Part shown: positions 8,664 to 18,355 of the stretch, one piece after another
Layout: every line of letters starts with the position of its first letter
How positions within the stretch are numbered: position 1 is the stretch's first letter
NCBI GenBank assembly: GCA_035561515.1
Contig: DATMXP010000007.1
Coordinates: 396,947 to 460,946, forward strand
DNA: 64,000 nt
DNA from: Terriglobales bacterium
GTDB taxonomy: Bacteria; Acidobacteriota; Terriglobia; Terriglobales; Acidobacteriaceae
Direction of reading: 5' to 3'
Notes under the pieces: model-generated
Databases searched by the model: none
The model's input: only the letters and a program-made list of their open reading frames with translations
What the model was told of the DNA's origin: nothing
Position numbers and translations under genes: made by a program

Positions 8664-9191
8664 ATGGCACGCACCCCCGGACTTTACGCCACCTTCGACA
8701 CCAATCAAGGCCAGATCGTTTGCCGGCTTTTCGAACAGGAAGCCCCCAAAACCGTGAAGAACTTCGTCGATCTGGCGGAAGGAAAACGCGAATGGACGCA
8801 TCCCGCGACGAAGAAGAAATCTTCGGACCCGCTTTATAACGGAACCATCTTCCACCGCGTTATACCGCAATTCATGATCCAGGGCGGCGATCCGATGGGC
8901 ACAGGATTTGGCGGCCCCGGTTACCAGTTCGAAGACGAGACGAAAGGCTCTCCGCACAAGTTCGACAAAGCCGGAAAGCTGGCGATGGCGAATTCAGGTC
9001 CGAACACCAACGGCTCGCAGTTCTTCATCACCGTCGCCCCGACGCCGTGGCTGACAGGTAATCACACCATCTTCGGTGAAGTGATTGAAGGTCAGGACGT
9101 GGCCGACAAGATTTCGAACGCTCCTCGTAACCGCCAGGACCGTCCGAATAGCGACGTGACCATTACGGCCATTAAGATCGAACGCGTTTAG
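8664..9191 (+). CDS. Cytoplasmic cyclophilin-type peptidyl-prolyl isomerase
   Basis: 175 aa from ATG 8664, which follows GAAAGGA and gives MARTPGLYATFDTNQGQIVC; a 13-residue upstream extension without ribosome site is rejected. The family motifs [28 protein letters not shown] and HTIFGEVIEGQDV are intact and no signal peptide is present. It is closely similar to the upstream exported enzyme and probably arose by duplication. It ends at a bidirectional terminator hairpin shared with mdh. Confidence 0.93.
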   Translation: MARTPGLYATFDTNQGQIVCRLFEQEAPKTVKNFVDLAEGKREWTHPATKKKSSDPLYNGTIFHRVIPQFMIQGGDPMGTGFGGPGYQFEDETKGSPHKFDKAGKLAMANSGPNTNGSQFFITVAPTPWLTGNHTIFGEVIEGQDVADKISNAPRNRQDRPNSDVTITAIKIERV

Positions 9192-9198
9192 GAAATCT

Positions 9199-9240
9199 TA
9201 AGCAAAACAAAAGCCCGGCTCTCGAAAAGCCGGGCTTTGT
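9199..9240. terminator. Bidirectional rho-independent terminator between cyclophilin and mdh genes
   Basis: AAGCCCGGCT (9211-9220) pairs with AGCCGGGCTT (9228-9237). On the minus strand the stem is followed by a T-rich stretch (TTTTGTTTTGCTT, 9210 downwards), so it fits best as the mdh terminator; on the plus strand only TTTGT follows. It sits between convergent genes. Confidence 0.8.
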
Positions 9241-9257
9241 CACGTAAGAATCAGTAA

Positions 9258-10217
<960 letters not shown>

Positions 10218-10253
10218 CTAACGAGGGTCGTGCCGGCTGGAAGAGAACTCATT

Positions 10254-10284
10254 ATTATATCGTGACACGCAAAAGCGACACGAT
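10254..10284 (-). promoter_or_regulatory. Probable mdh promoter -10 box with overlapping inverted repeat
   Basis: Read on the minus strand, TATAAT lies at 10259-10254. An inverted repeat, ATCGTG (10259-10264) and CACGAT (10279-10284), overlaps its upstream edge. No good -35 hexamer is present at 16-18 bp. This could mean activator dependence or a weak promoter. Confidence 0.4.
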
Positions 10285-10308
10285 CTCAATCGATCTACTG
10301 CGAGAGGC

Positions 10309-10341
10309 GCGGCTTGTGGTCAGACTAAATCCACAAGCCGC
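10309..10341. repeat. Perfect 11-bp stem hairpin between icd and mdh
   Basis: GCGGCTTGTGG (10309-10319) is exactly complementary to CCACAAGCCGC (10331-10341), with an 11-nt loop. It sits just downstream of the icd stop (10363). There is no T-run on either side, so it may be an RNA-stabilising or partial termination structure between icd and mdh. Confidence 0.55.
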
Positions 10342-10362
10342 AACCACCCCCGCAAGGATCCG

Positions 10363-11784
10363 TTAGCGAACAGCAGCGATGCTCGCGTCCATGTACTTGA
10401 TCACGTAGTCGCCGAATTCGCTGGTCTTTACCTTGGTCGCGCCCTCCATCATGCGATGGAAGTCGTAGGTCACCTTCGTGTTTTCGATGGCCTTGATGAT
10501 TCCCTGCTCAACCAGCTTCGCGGCTTCTTTCCAGCCGAGGAAGTCGAGCATCATCACGCCGGAAAGCATGACCGAACCCGGATTGATGACATCGAGGTCG
10601 GCGTACTTCGGCGCCGTACCGTGGGTGGCTTCAAAAACAGCGTAGCCATCGCCGATATTCGCGCCTGGCGCGATACCCAGTCCGCCAACCTGTGCCGCGC
10701 AGGCGTCGGAAATGTAGTCGCCGTTCAGGTTCGGAGTCGCCAGCACGCTGTACTCCTCCGGACGCGTAACCACCTGCTGGAAGATCGAGTCGGCGATGCG
10801 GTCGTTGATCATCAGCTTCGATTTCCACTGGCCGTTGCCGTGCGTCGCATAGAGTTTGTCGAGCACACTCTTTACTTCGGCTTCAACGGAGGCCCGGAAT
10901 TCGGCAGGAGCGTATTCCATGCCGGGTTCAACCAGGTTGGCATTCTCGGCGACGGTGAGGTTGGGGTTCTTGTCTTTATTGTCGAGAATCCAGCTTTCGC
11001 GCTCGGTAACTACCTGATCGCGGAATTCTGCCGTGGCGAGTTCGTATCCCCACTCGCGGAATGCCCCTTCCGTGAATTTCTGGATGTTCCCTTTGTGAAC
11101 CAGGGTGACGGACTTCAGCTTGTTCTCAAGCGCAAAGAGAATCGCTTTGCGAACCAGGCGCTTGGTTCCGGTGACCGAGATGGGCTTGATGCCGACGCCG
11201 GAGTCTTGACGGATGCGCTTCTTGGTGCCGGCCAACATGGTGTTATTCAGGAAGTCAATCAGCTTGGCTGCTTCTGGCGTTCCCTCCTTCCACTCGATTC
11301 CGGCATAAACGTCTTCGGTGTTCTCGCGGAAAATGACGATGTTGAGCTTGTCGGGGCGCTTCACGGGCGAGGGCGCACCGTACCACTTGACCGGACGGAC
11401 ACACGCATAGAGGTCCATGATCTGGCGCAAGGCAACGTTCAGGGAACGAATTCCGCCGCCGACCGGCGTGGTGAGGGGGCCTTTGATTCCAACGCGAAAT
11501 TCCTTGAAGGCTTCGACGGTGTCGTCAGGAAGCCAATTGTCGAACTTTTGCTTCGCCTTCTCACCGGCGAAGACTTCGAACCACGCGATTTTGCGCTTGC
11601 CGCCATATGCCTTCTCCACTGCGGCATCAAAAACCCGTACCGACGCTTTCCAGATGTCGCGCCCGGTTCCGTCGCCTTCGATGAAGGGGATGATCGGATT
11701 ATCCGGAACGTTATAAGAGCCGTTTTGATAAGTGATCTTTGTGCCGTTAGCGGGCACGGCGATTCCGTTGTAAGACGCAGGCAT
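10363..11784 (-). CDS. icd: NADP-dependent isocitrate dehydrogenase
   Basis: 473 aa. [14 protein letters not shown] near residue 33, [20 protein letters not shown] (containing the serine equivalent to the phosphorylated Ser113 of the E. coli enzyme), [13 protein letters not shown] and the NADP-site region [13 protein letters not shown] identify the homodimeric bacterial IDH. It converts isocitrate to 2-oxoglutarate, the carbon skeleton for glutamine synthesis. Start ATG 11784 has AGGAGG a few bases upstream. It heads a minus-strand pair with mdh. Its promoter carries a TATAAT box and a CRP/FNR-like palindrome at a class II position. AceK was not seen. Confidence 0.95.
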   Translation of the reverse strand: MPASYNGIAVPANGTKITYQNGSYNVPDNPIIPFIEGDGTGRDIWKASVRVFDAAVEKAYGGKRKIAWFEVFAGEKAKQKFDNWLPDDTVEAFKEFRVGIKGPLTTPVGGGIRSLNVALRQIMDLYACVRPVKWYGAPSPVKRPDKLNIVIFRENTEDVYAGIEWKEGTPEAAKLIDFLNNTMLAGTKKRIRQDSGVGIKPISVTGTKRLVRKAILFALENKLKSVTLVHKGNIQKFTEGAFREWGYELATAEFRDQVVTERESWILDNKDKNPNLTVAENANLVEPGMEYAPAEFRASVEAEVKSVLDKLYATHGNGQWKSKLMINDRIADSIFQQVVTRPEEYSVLATPNLNGDYISDACAAQVGGLGIAPGANIGDGYAVFEATHGTAPKYADLDVINPGSVMLSGVMMLDFLGWKEAAKLVEQGIIKAIENTKVTYDFHRMMEGATKVKTSEFGDYVIKYMDASIAAVR

Positions 11785-11823
11785 TCAGCCTCCTGAATTA
11801 GTGCTCGTTGGAAGTTTTATGGA

Positions 11824-11867
11824 ATTATAGCCGCCGGTGTTCACACATCCGCGTGACGCACATCACA
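11824..11867 (-). promoter_or_regulatory. icd promoter with CRP/FNR-like operator
   Basis: On the minus strand a perfect TATAAT lies at 11829-11824. No usable -35 hexamer precedes it. Instead TGTGATGTGCGTCACG (11867-11852) matches the CRP-family dyad TGTGA-N6-TCACA at nine of ten positions. With transcription starting about 7 nt after the -10 box, the dyad centre falls near -42, the class II activator position. An almost identical site precedes the aminotransferase gene at 46947. Confidence 0.55.
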
Positions 11868-11975
11868 AGGAGAAGTGGCACCCAGAGGCGGGACTCACAG
11901 CAGGTCTGCAACGAGCAATCCCTATAGCAACCATGATAGACCCGTGGCTTTTGTTCTGGCTATAAGGCGGCGCTT

Positions 11976-14885
11976 TCAGACCACCAGCCGGTCGAATAGG
12001 GCCCTGACTTCCGTTCTGGTTAAGGCGAGCAGGGAGTCCAATTCATCCGTGATCTTCAGCCTGCGCATCACGAGGTGTATGACTGAATCACGGGCGAAAT
12101 CGGATGGGGGAAGCGACTTCAAGTTCCTCCCTGTTACCAGCCGCGTCACATGCTCAACCGTTCGGTAGAATTCGGCTGCTCGAGAAAGGCGCTGCGCATC
12201 GCTGCCCGGGAGCGCGCCCATTCGTTCGAGTTGTTGCAGGCGTGCGAGCGTGTTCCCTTCCGGCAGTTTCACGCTGTGCTTGATGGAAAGAAAGGAGATC
12301 AGGAAATCTACGTCGTAGAAACCACCCGGCGCCGTCCGTAGGTTCTGTCCGTCATCGCTCGCCTCCAGCCTGGCCCTCATGCTCCGGACGTCTTCCGCAA
12401 AACTGGCAGAGGCGGCAAAACGGCGAAACAGACCTGGCACAGCGAGGGCGCTGCTCATTGCGGCATCGGCATCTCCCGCAACGAACCGGAACTTGGTGTA
12501 CGTCAGCGCCTCCCACGGCTGCGCTTCCTGCGCGAAGTACGACGCAAGTTGATCCGACGTGAACGTCAGTTCGCCTTCCCCTCCGTGCGGTCGAAGACGC
12601 AAATCAACTGGCATCAACGCGCCATCACTGGTGTAAACCGACAGAACCTGGACAACATCTTCGGCGGCCTTACGAGCATCTTCGGGGTCGATATCGTCTC
12701 GACGAATGAAGATCAGATCGGCGTCTGACAGGCAGTCGAACTCCAATGTGCCGAGACGTCCCAAGGCGACAACGGCGATTTTCGCACGTGCGTTGGCGAT
12801 GGTTACGGCACTCCGTATCGCGGCATCTGCCGCTTGAGTGTTCTCGCGGAGGGCGTCAAATACGGACCGGTCTTGCAGAATGTCCTGCGCGCCAGACAGC
12901 AGTAATGCCTGCCGGTAATTTCGACGAACAAATGCGATCTTGTCGGCCGATGGGATCCCGGGACCCGCGAGGTAGTCAGGTGCAGAACTGCTTTGGGGAG
13001 CGGTTGGCGCTCCAACAAACAGCTTTGACTGGTTGTTGTCAGAAGCCATCTGAAGACGGCGCAGAATGGTGACATCCTCTGGATGGCGCACCAGCAGATC
13101 GGTGAGAAACTCGCTGCGCTCAAACAGTTCCAGTGCGCTTTCCACGCAGTCAGCCGCATTGGCAACAGCATGAAACCGCTCGGCGCTGGTAAGCGAGCTA
13201 CTGAGAAACCGGAACAGATTTCGCCGGGTATGCGCTGCGAGTTGCTGCGAAGCTATTGCGTGCAATTTTTCGTTGTCAGTCGCAAGCCGTTGCAGCACCT
13301 GGTGGTCGGACTGAACTCGGCCGAAACTGAGATCGAGCGTCCGCAGCGCGAATTCCTCTTGCGCCTGCTCTTCGGTCGTCTGCTGCTGATGATGCACGAC
13401 GCGTTCGTATATCTCCGAGACTGCCGCCATGTGGTCGGAAATCTGGGCGACAATATCCTCCGATTCCATGGACCGCTGAAGTATCTGTAGCTCGTCTCCG
13501 TCAGGCGGGACCCGATGGGTTTGCTGTCCGCGACGCAGTTGGAGAAGATGTTCCACACGACGAAGGAATTCGTATGACGTGGTCAGTTGATGAAAGTCGT
13601 GGCCGGTGATGTGCTGCTTATCGTGCAGTTTCTGCAGTGAGAATAGGGTACCCCCCGATCGGAGCCAGCGTTCCTTTCCCCCGTACACGCGTTGCAGGCA
13701 CTGAACCAGGAACTCGATATCACGAATGCCACCCCGATCGAGTTTGACGTCGATTCCCTTCTCACGGCCAAGTCCGTAATTCCTGCGGCTGTGAATCCGG
13801 TCGCGCGTCTCAAGAGCAGTTTCGATAGCGCTGAAATTTATGTCCGGCTTGTAGACGTACTCCTGGACTTTGCGGATGAACTGCCGAGCCAGCGCGAGGT
13901 CTCCTGCACAGTGGCGGACCTTGATCAGCGCCTGGCGTTCCCAGTCATGCGCAATATCGAAGTAGTACTGAAGGGCACGCGAAAGCGACACGGCGGGTTC
14001 GCCCTCGTGTCCCTGTGGGCGGAGACGCAGATCAATGCGAAACACCACCCCTTCCTTCGTGACGCGCGACAGCACATCCGTGATCGCCTGCGAAAGGCGG
14101 ATGAAGTACTCGCGGTTGGATATCGTGGCATCTTCGGGGGCTTCTCCTTCGGCATAAAGGAACAACAGATCGACATCGGAGCTGTAATTCAGCTCACTGC
14201 CTCCAAGTTTGCCGAGGGCCAGAACGGTGAAAGGCGTCTCGACGATTTTGCCGTTTCGATCGAGGTGCTGTGGCGGACCGAATCTGGACTTCATGGCCGC
14301 TTCGCATTCGCGAGTCGCTTCATCGATGAGCACGTCTGATAGCGAGGAGATTTCGGCCGTTGTCTCGGCGAGCGCCGCGAGGCCAAGTACATCGCGCAGC
14401 ATAATGCGCACATATTCCCGCCGCTTGAACCGGGCAAGCAGTTGGGCGAGATCGGTATCGAAAGAGCGCGAACGAAAACGGGCGAAGGCTTCTTTGAACT
14501 CCTCGGGCGAATGGGACCGGTCAAGCACTTCTTCGCGCGGCAATCCTTGCAGAAGATCGGTATTCAGAAGCAGAGTTTCGCCGAGGTACTGGGAGAATCC
14601 AAAAACCGTCAGGGCGTAGTGGGTCAGGCTTTGGCGCTTCTCGAAAAGACGCAGGACTTCGGGGCCGGCATTCTCTACGAGCCGGTCGAACAGGGTGAGC
14701 GCGCCATCGGGATCGGGAAGCTCGTGAAGCAACGACAGGACCGTATCCGAGATTGCGGGATGCACTCGTGAGGCGATCCGCCCAAAGGTCTGCCGTGCCC
14801 GGTCCAAGTCGAAGACTTTGGCGGCTTTTAGCGCCTGATCAAGGTCAACCGGTGGTTTGCTCCGCTCTGGGCTTGGTTTCGGCAA
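11976..14885 (-). CDS. glnE: Glutamine synthetase adenylyltransferase / deadenylylase
   Basis: 969 aa, a two-domain nucleotidyltransferase that adenylylates and deadenylylates a tyrosine of glutamine synthetase. The N-terminal AR active site is LGGSELNYSSDVDLLFLY and the C-terminal AT site is LGTLEFDCLSDADLIFI, each with the G-S/E-DxD pattern, separated by a helical regulatory region and followed by GlnD-UR-UTase-type helical domains. Length fits the family. It works with the GlnK and GlnD proteins encoded at 26-29 kb and its target GlnA at 59-60 kb, which retains the tyrosine. It is divergent from ymdB with an 89-bp gap; the start MPKPSPERSK at 14885 is the upstream limit. Confidence 0.94.
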   Translation of the reverse strand: MPKPSPERSKPPVDLDQALKAAKVFDLDRARQTFGRIASRVHPAISDTVLSLLHELPDPDGALTLFDRLVENAGPEVLRLFEKRQSLTHYALTVFGFSQYLGETLLLNTDLLQGLPREEVLDRSHSPEEFKEAFARFRSRSFDTDLAQLLARFKRREYVRIMLRDVLGLAALAETTAEISSLSDVLIDEATRECEAAMKSRFGPPQHLDRNGKIVETPFTVLALGKLGGSELNYSSDVDLLFLYAEGEAPEDATISNREYFIRLSQAITDVLSRVTKEGVVFRIDLRLRPQGHEGEPAVSLSRALQYYFDIAHDWERQALIKVRHCAGDLALARQFIRKVQEYVYKPDINFSAIETALETRDRIHSRRNYGLGREKGIDVKLDRGGIRDIEFLVQCLQRVYGGKERWLRSGGTLFSLQKLHDKQHITGHDFHQLTTSYEFLRRVEHLLQLRRGQQTHRVPPDGDELQILQRSMESEDIVAQISDHMAAVSEIYERVVHHQQQTTEEQAQEEFALRTLDLSFGRVQSDHQVLQRLATDNEKLHAIASQQLAAHTRRNLFRFLSSSLTSAERFHAVANAADCVESALELFERSEFLTDLLVRHPEDVTILRRLQMASDNNQSKLFVGAPTAPQSSSAPDYLAGPGIPSADKIAFVRRNYRQALLLSGAQDILQDRSVFDALRENTQAADAAIRSAVTIANARAKIAVVALGRLGTLEFDCLSDADLIFIRRDDIDPEDARKAAEDVVQVLSVYTSDGALMPVDLRLRPHGGEGELTFTSDQLASYFAQEAQPWEALTYTKFRFVAGDADAAMSSALAVPGLFRRFAASASFAEDVRSMRARLEASDDGQNLRTAPGGFYDVDFLISFLSIKHSVKLPEGNTLARLQQLERMGALPGSDAQRLSRAAEFYRTVEHVTRLVTGRNLKSLPPSDFARDSVIHLVMRRLKITDELDSLLALTRTEVRALFDRLVV

Positions 14886-14974
14886 GCGGACTCAGGATAT
14901 AGCGAATCGCTCCGCAACTGAATACGTGGGTGAGGCATGCCGCCGTGCTAGTATCAAAAGTTTGCTGATTGCTC

Positions 14975-15766
14975 ATGAAGATACTCTTTATAGGTGACAT
15001 TTTCGGGCGTCCCGGCCGCACCATCGTCAAGCACCGGCTGACGGAGATCGTGGCGCAGAACGGCGTTGACCTGGTCATCGCCAATGCCGAGAACTCGGCT
15101 GCCGGCTTCGGTGTGACGCCGCAGATCGCCGAAGAGCTGTTTGAACTCGGGATCAGCGTGCTGACGACCGGTAACCACATCTGGGACAAGCGCGAGATTA
15201 TCGAGTACATGAATAACACCGACGGGCACCAGTCCCGCCGGCTGCTTCGTCCTGCAAACTATCCCTCCGGCACCCCGGGTCACGGCTGGTACGAAGGCCA
15301 GACGCGCACGGGTGTGAAATACGCCGTCATCAACCTGCAAGGCCGCGTCTTCATGGCCAGCAATGACGATCCCTTCCGGATCGCGGACGACATCCTGAAG
15401 AAAGTAACCGCCAAAGTCATCCTGGTCGATGTTCACGCCGAGGCCACATCCGAAAAGATGGCGCTTGGCTGGTATCTCGACGGCCGCGTCACCGCCGTGC
15501 TTGGCACGCATACCCACATCCCGACCGCCGACGAACGGGTCCTCCCCGGCGGCACTGCCTACCAGACTGACGTCGGAATGACTGGCCCGTACGACAGCAT
15601 CATTGGCGTGCAGAAGGAACTGGTGATTCAGCGGTTCCTCACCAACCTGCCGGCCCGATGGGAACCCGCTACGGGCGACACCCGGCTTGCGGCGGTCGTG
15701 ATCGAGTGCGACGAAACCACCGGGAAGGCGTCGTCGATTCGCCGACTTCTATTGAACGACGAGTAG
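14975..15766 (+). CDS. ymdB: YmdB-family metallophosphoesterase (TIGR00282)
   Basis: 263 aa from ATG 14975 (an in-frame TTG 6 bases earlier is rejected). Metal-site motifs are MKILFIGDIFGRPGR at the N-terminus, NAENSAAGFG, TTGNHIWDKRE, VDVHAEATSEK and the C-terminal GTHTHIPTADERVLPGGTAY, all typical of the dinuclear YmdB/TIGR00282 enzymes. In Bacillus, YmdB hydrolyses 2',3'-cyclic nucleotides and affects motility and biofilm genes; the role here is by family only. It is followed 5 bp later by a HAD phosphatase gene, so the two are probably co-transcribed. Confidence 0.9.
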   Translation: MKILFIGDIFGRPGRTIVKHRLTEIVAQNGVDLVIANAENSAAGFGVTPQIAEELFELGISVLTTGNHIWDKREIIEYMNNTDGHQSRRLLRPANYPSGTPGHGWYEGQTRTGVKYAVINLQGRVFMASNDDPFRIADDILKKVTAKVILVDVHAEATSEKMALGWYLDGRVTAVLGTHTHIPTADERVLPGGTAYQTDVGMTGPYDSIIGVQKELVIQRFLTNLPARWEPATGDTRLAAVVIECDETTGKASSIRRLLLNDE

Positions 15767-15771
15767 TGAGA

Positions 15772-16461
15772 ATGGCTTTCGATTTCTTTGCGGCTGACGC
15801 TTACCTCTTCGATATCGACGGCACGCTGCTGAATACCCGCGATGCGATCCACTATTACGCCTTTCGCAATGCGTTGCGCGAGGTGTTCCGCTTTGACGCA
15901 ACCATCGACGGCGTCCCAGTTCACGGAAATACCGATATCGGGATTCTCAGGGCGGTATGCCGCTTACAGGGCATTTCGGACGCCGATTTCGACCGGGAAC
16001 TGCCGAAAATCGTTTCCATGATGTCCGACGAAGTGCACCGCCGGATCGGCGAAATGACGGCCGACCTGTGCCCCTCCATCCTGGAATTGCTGACTCGGCT
16101 CAAAGATGAAGGCAAGCTGATCGGAGTAGTGACGGGAAACTTTGAGGCCATCGGCTGGGCAAAACTTTCTGCCGGAGGATTGCGCAAGTTCTTCGACTTC
16201 GGAGCGTTCAGTAATCATGCTGAGCGCCGGGCCGACATCTTCAGAAATGGACTGGCCGAGGTCCACAGAAGGCTCGGACCGGGCGCAAAGGTATTCATCG
16301 TCGGAGACACCCCGTCGGATATCCACGCCGCGAAGGAAGTGGGAGTTCCCATTATTTCGGTTTCCACCGGAATTTTCCCAAAGGCTCAGCTTGAAGCGCT
16401 CGGCCCCGACGTCAGCGTCTCGTGCTGTACCGACCTTCTGGGCCTGCAACCGGCGCAATAG
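15772..16461 (+). CDS. HAD-superfamily hydrolase (phosphoglycolate phosphatase-like)
   Basis: 229 aa. HAD motif I is YLFDIDGTLLNTRDA, motif II is VVTGN (about residue 121), a lysine lies in the middle, and motif IV is VFIVGDTPSDIHAAKEVGV. The alpha-helical cap between motifs I and II places it in the Gph/PgmB-like class. Start ATG 15772 is 5 bp after the ymdB stop with GTGAGA upstream; the frame continues further upstream inside ymdB without a site. The substrate (phosphoglycolate or another small phosphate ester) cannot be told. Confidence 0.87.
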   Translation: MAFDFFAADAYLFDIDGTLLNTRDAIHYYAFRNALREVFRFDATIDGVPVHGNTDIGILRAVCRLQGISDADFDRELPKIVSMMSDEVHRRIGEMTADLCPSILELLTRLKDEGKLIGVVTGNFEAIGWAKLSAGGLRKFFDFGAFSNHAERRADIFRNGLAEVHRRLGPGAKVFIVGDTPSDIHAAKEVGVPIISVSTGIFPKAQLEALGPDVSVSCCTDLLGLQPAQ

Positions 16462-16495
16462 ACAATCTGGCCTGCAATTCAGCACAATAGTGGCG

Positions 16496-18343
16496 ATGCG
16501 GATCGTCCTATGCCTGGCAGCATCACTGATATTGTGCGCACCCGCGCCTGCCCAGACGGATTGCCGGGCGAATCCGTCCACCTGCGCCGCAAAAACTCCC
16601 AGCAAAAAGGATCTCGGGAAGGCTAAAAAGCTATTCGAAGAAGCCCAGAAGCTTCAGCGTGAGCAGAAGCTCGATCAAGCGCTCCAGAAACTGGACCAGG
16701 CCGTTTCCCTGGCGCCCACCGTCCCCGAGTACGCTACTCAGCGGGAGCTTACGCGGCAGGCGCTGGTCAGCAGGTATCTCGCGAGCGGCAATGCCCTGAT
16801 GAGTGCGGGCAAGCAGGTGGAAGCCACAGCGGAATTCCGGCGTGCCGTGGCACTGGACCCTGAGAACGAGTTTGCCCGGCAGCGACTGAATGACAGTATC
16901 CCAGCACCGAACAACATCGCCGCTCCCGCCTTGTCACCGGCATTAGAAATCGTCTCTCAGTCGCAGCCGATTGTGTTGTCCCCAGCTGCTGGCAAGCATG
17001 ATTTCCACTTCAAAGGATTCAGCCGGAATCTTCTGGAACAGATCGCCAGCACGTATGGAATGAAGGCCATCTTTGACGAATCCGTCACCAGCCGACCGGT
17101 TCGGTTCGACATCGAGGCCGTCGACTTCTTTGAAGCACTGCGCGAGGCCTCGACGCTCTCCAAGGTGTTTTGGATACCGATCAGCCCGAAGCAGGTGATT
17201 TTCGTCAACGACACGCAGGCATTGCGGCGTCAACTCGAACACATGGTGACGCGCACGTTCTACGTAAGTGATGCCACATCGCCGCAGGAGTTGAACGATG
17301 TCGTCAACCTGATGCGGACGATCTTCGATATCCGCTTCGTGGTCGCTCAGCCCTCGAACAACAGCCTCGTGGTTCGCGCACCGGCCGCCACGCTCGATGC
17401 CGCAGCGAAAGTCGTCGAGACGTTTCTCTCCAGACGTCCCCAGATCAACCTCGATGTACAGGTATTTCAGATCAGCCGCCGGATGACACAGCAGATGGGC
17501 GTCTCCATCCCATCCACATTCCAGGCCATCAACATCGGTTCGTCGTTATCGCTCCTGGGACAGACCAACATCCAGGACTTGATCAACCAACTGATTGCGT
17601 CCGGCGGAATCAACCAGGCGAATAGCGAGGCTATTCAGGCACTTCTGGCGCAACTGCAGAGCCAGCAGACCTCGACCATTGCTCAACTGCTGAAGACTCC
17701 ATTTGCGACATTCGGCGGCGGGAAAACCATGTTTGCAGTGACGATCCCGCCGGCAACCGCGTCGTTCCAACTAAACGATTCCGACGTGCGCTCGCTTTCC
17801 CGGATGGTGCTGCGGACATCGCACAACAACCCGGCGACGATGAAGATCGGTGAACGCTATCCGATCATGAATGTCAGCTTCTCACCCGTTTTCAACACGC
17901 CGGCAATTGCTCAAGCCATCCAGAACGGATCGTATATGGCGCCCTTCCCGTCCTTCACATACGAGGACCTCGGTATCACGATGAAGGCCACGCCGCAGGT
18001 ATTGGGAGACCAGTCGGTAAGTCTCAAGCTGGAATTGCAGATCAAATCGCTGACCGGGCAAAGCTTCAACGGCGTCCCGGTCATCTCGAACCGCGAATAC
18101 ACGGCAACGATGTCCGTGAAAAACGCCGAACCCGCGGCTGTTGTTGGCATGATCAGCCAGTCGGAGCAGAAAAGCCTGACAGGATTGCCAGGCATTGGTT
18201 ACATCCCCGGCTTGCGGGACCTCACCAGCGTTCGCTCGAACCAGAATGAGGACGATCAGCTTCTCGTCGTGGTGACGCCTTACATTACAAGTCCGCTGCG
18301 ATCGATCGAGTCCTCTCCCGAAGTCTGGTTGCCCGGCATTTAG
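16496..18343 (+). CDS. TPR-containing secretin-like outer-membrane protein (type II/III secretion family)
   Basis: 615 aa from ATG 16496. A signal peptide (MRIVLCLAASLILCAPAPAQ) is followed by two TPR-like helical repeats (about residues 38-125), an STN/N0-like domain (HDFHFKGFSRNLLEQIASTYG, about 163-245), an N1-like domain with NNSLVVRAPAATLDAA, and a C-terminal secretin beta-domain containing LDVQVFQISRR, KPTP-like ATPQVLGDQSVSLKLELQI, NREYTATMSVKNAEPAAV and GIGYIPGLRDL. No other type II, type IV pilus or type III component adjoins it, so it is an orphan. Fusion with TPRs suggests self-contained assembly. It may form an export pore; cargo unknown. Confidence 0.83.
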   Translation: MRIVLCLAASLILCAPAPAQTDCRANPSTCAAKTPSKKDLGKAKKLFEEAQKLQREQKLDQALQKLDQAVSLAPTVPEYATQRELTRQALVSRYLASGNALMSAGKQVEATAEFRRAVALDPENEFARQRLNDSIPAPNNIAAPALSPALEIVSQSQPIVLSPAAGKHDFHFKGFSRNLLEQIASTYGMKAIFDESVTSRPVRFDIEAVDFFEALREASTLSKVFWIPISPKQVIFVNDTQALRRQLEHMVTRTFYVSDATSPQELNDVVNLMRTIFDIRFVVAQPSNNSLVVRAPAATLDAAAKVVETFLSRRPQINLDVQVFQISRRMTQQMGVSIPSTFQAINIGSSLSLLGQTNIQDLINQLIASGGINQANSEAIQALLAQLQSQQTSTIAQLLKTPFATFGGGKTMFAVTIPPATASFQLNDSDVRSLSRMVLRTSHNNPATMKIGERYPIMNVSFSPVFNTPAIAQAIQNGSYMAPFPSFTYEDLGITMKATPQVLGDQSVSLKLELQIKSLTGQSFNGVPVISNREYTATMSVKNAEPAAVVGMISQSEQKSLTGLPGIGYIPGLRDLTSVRSNQNEDDQLLVVVTPYITSPLRSIESSPEVWLPGI

Positions 18344-18355
18344 TTCACTGAAACT

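Noticed and set aside
10456..11796. 446-codon plus-strand frame opposite icd
   Set aside because: Icd motifs on the other strand are unambiguous; the antisense frame reads as repetitive, charged non-protein sequence.
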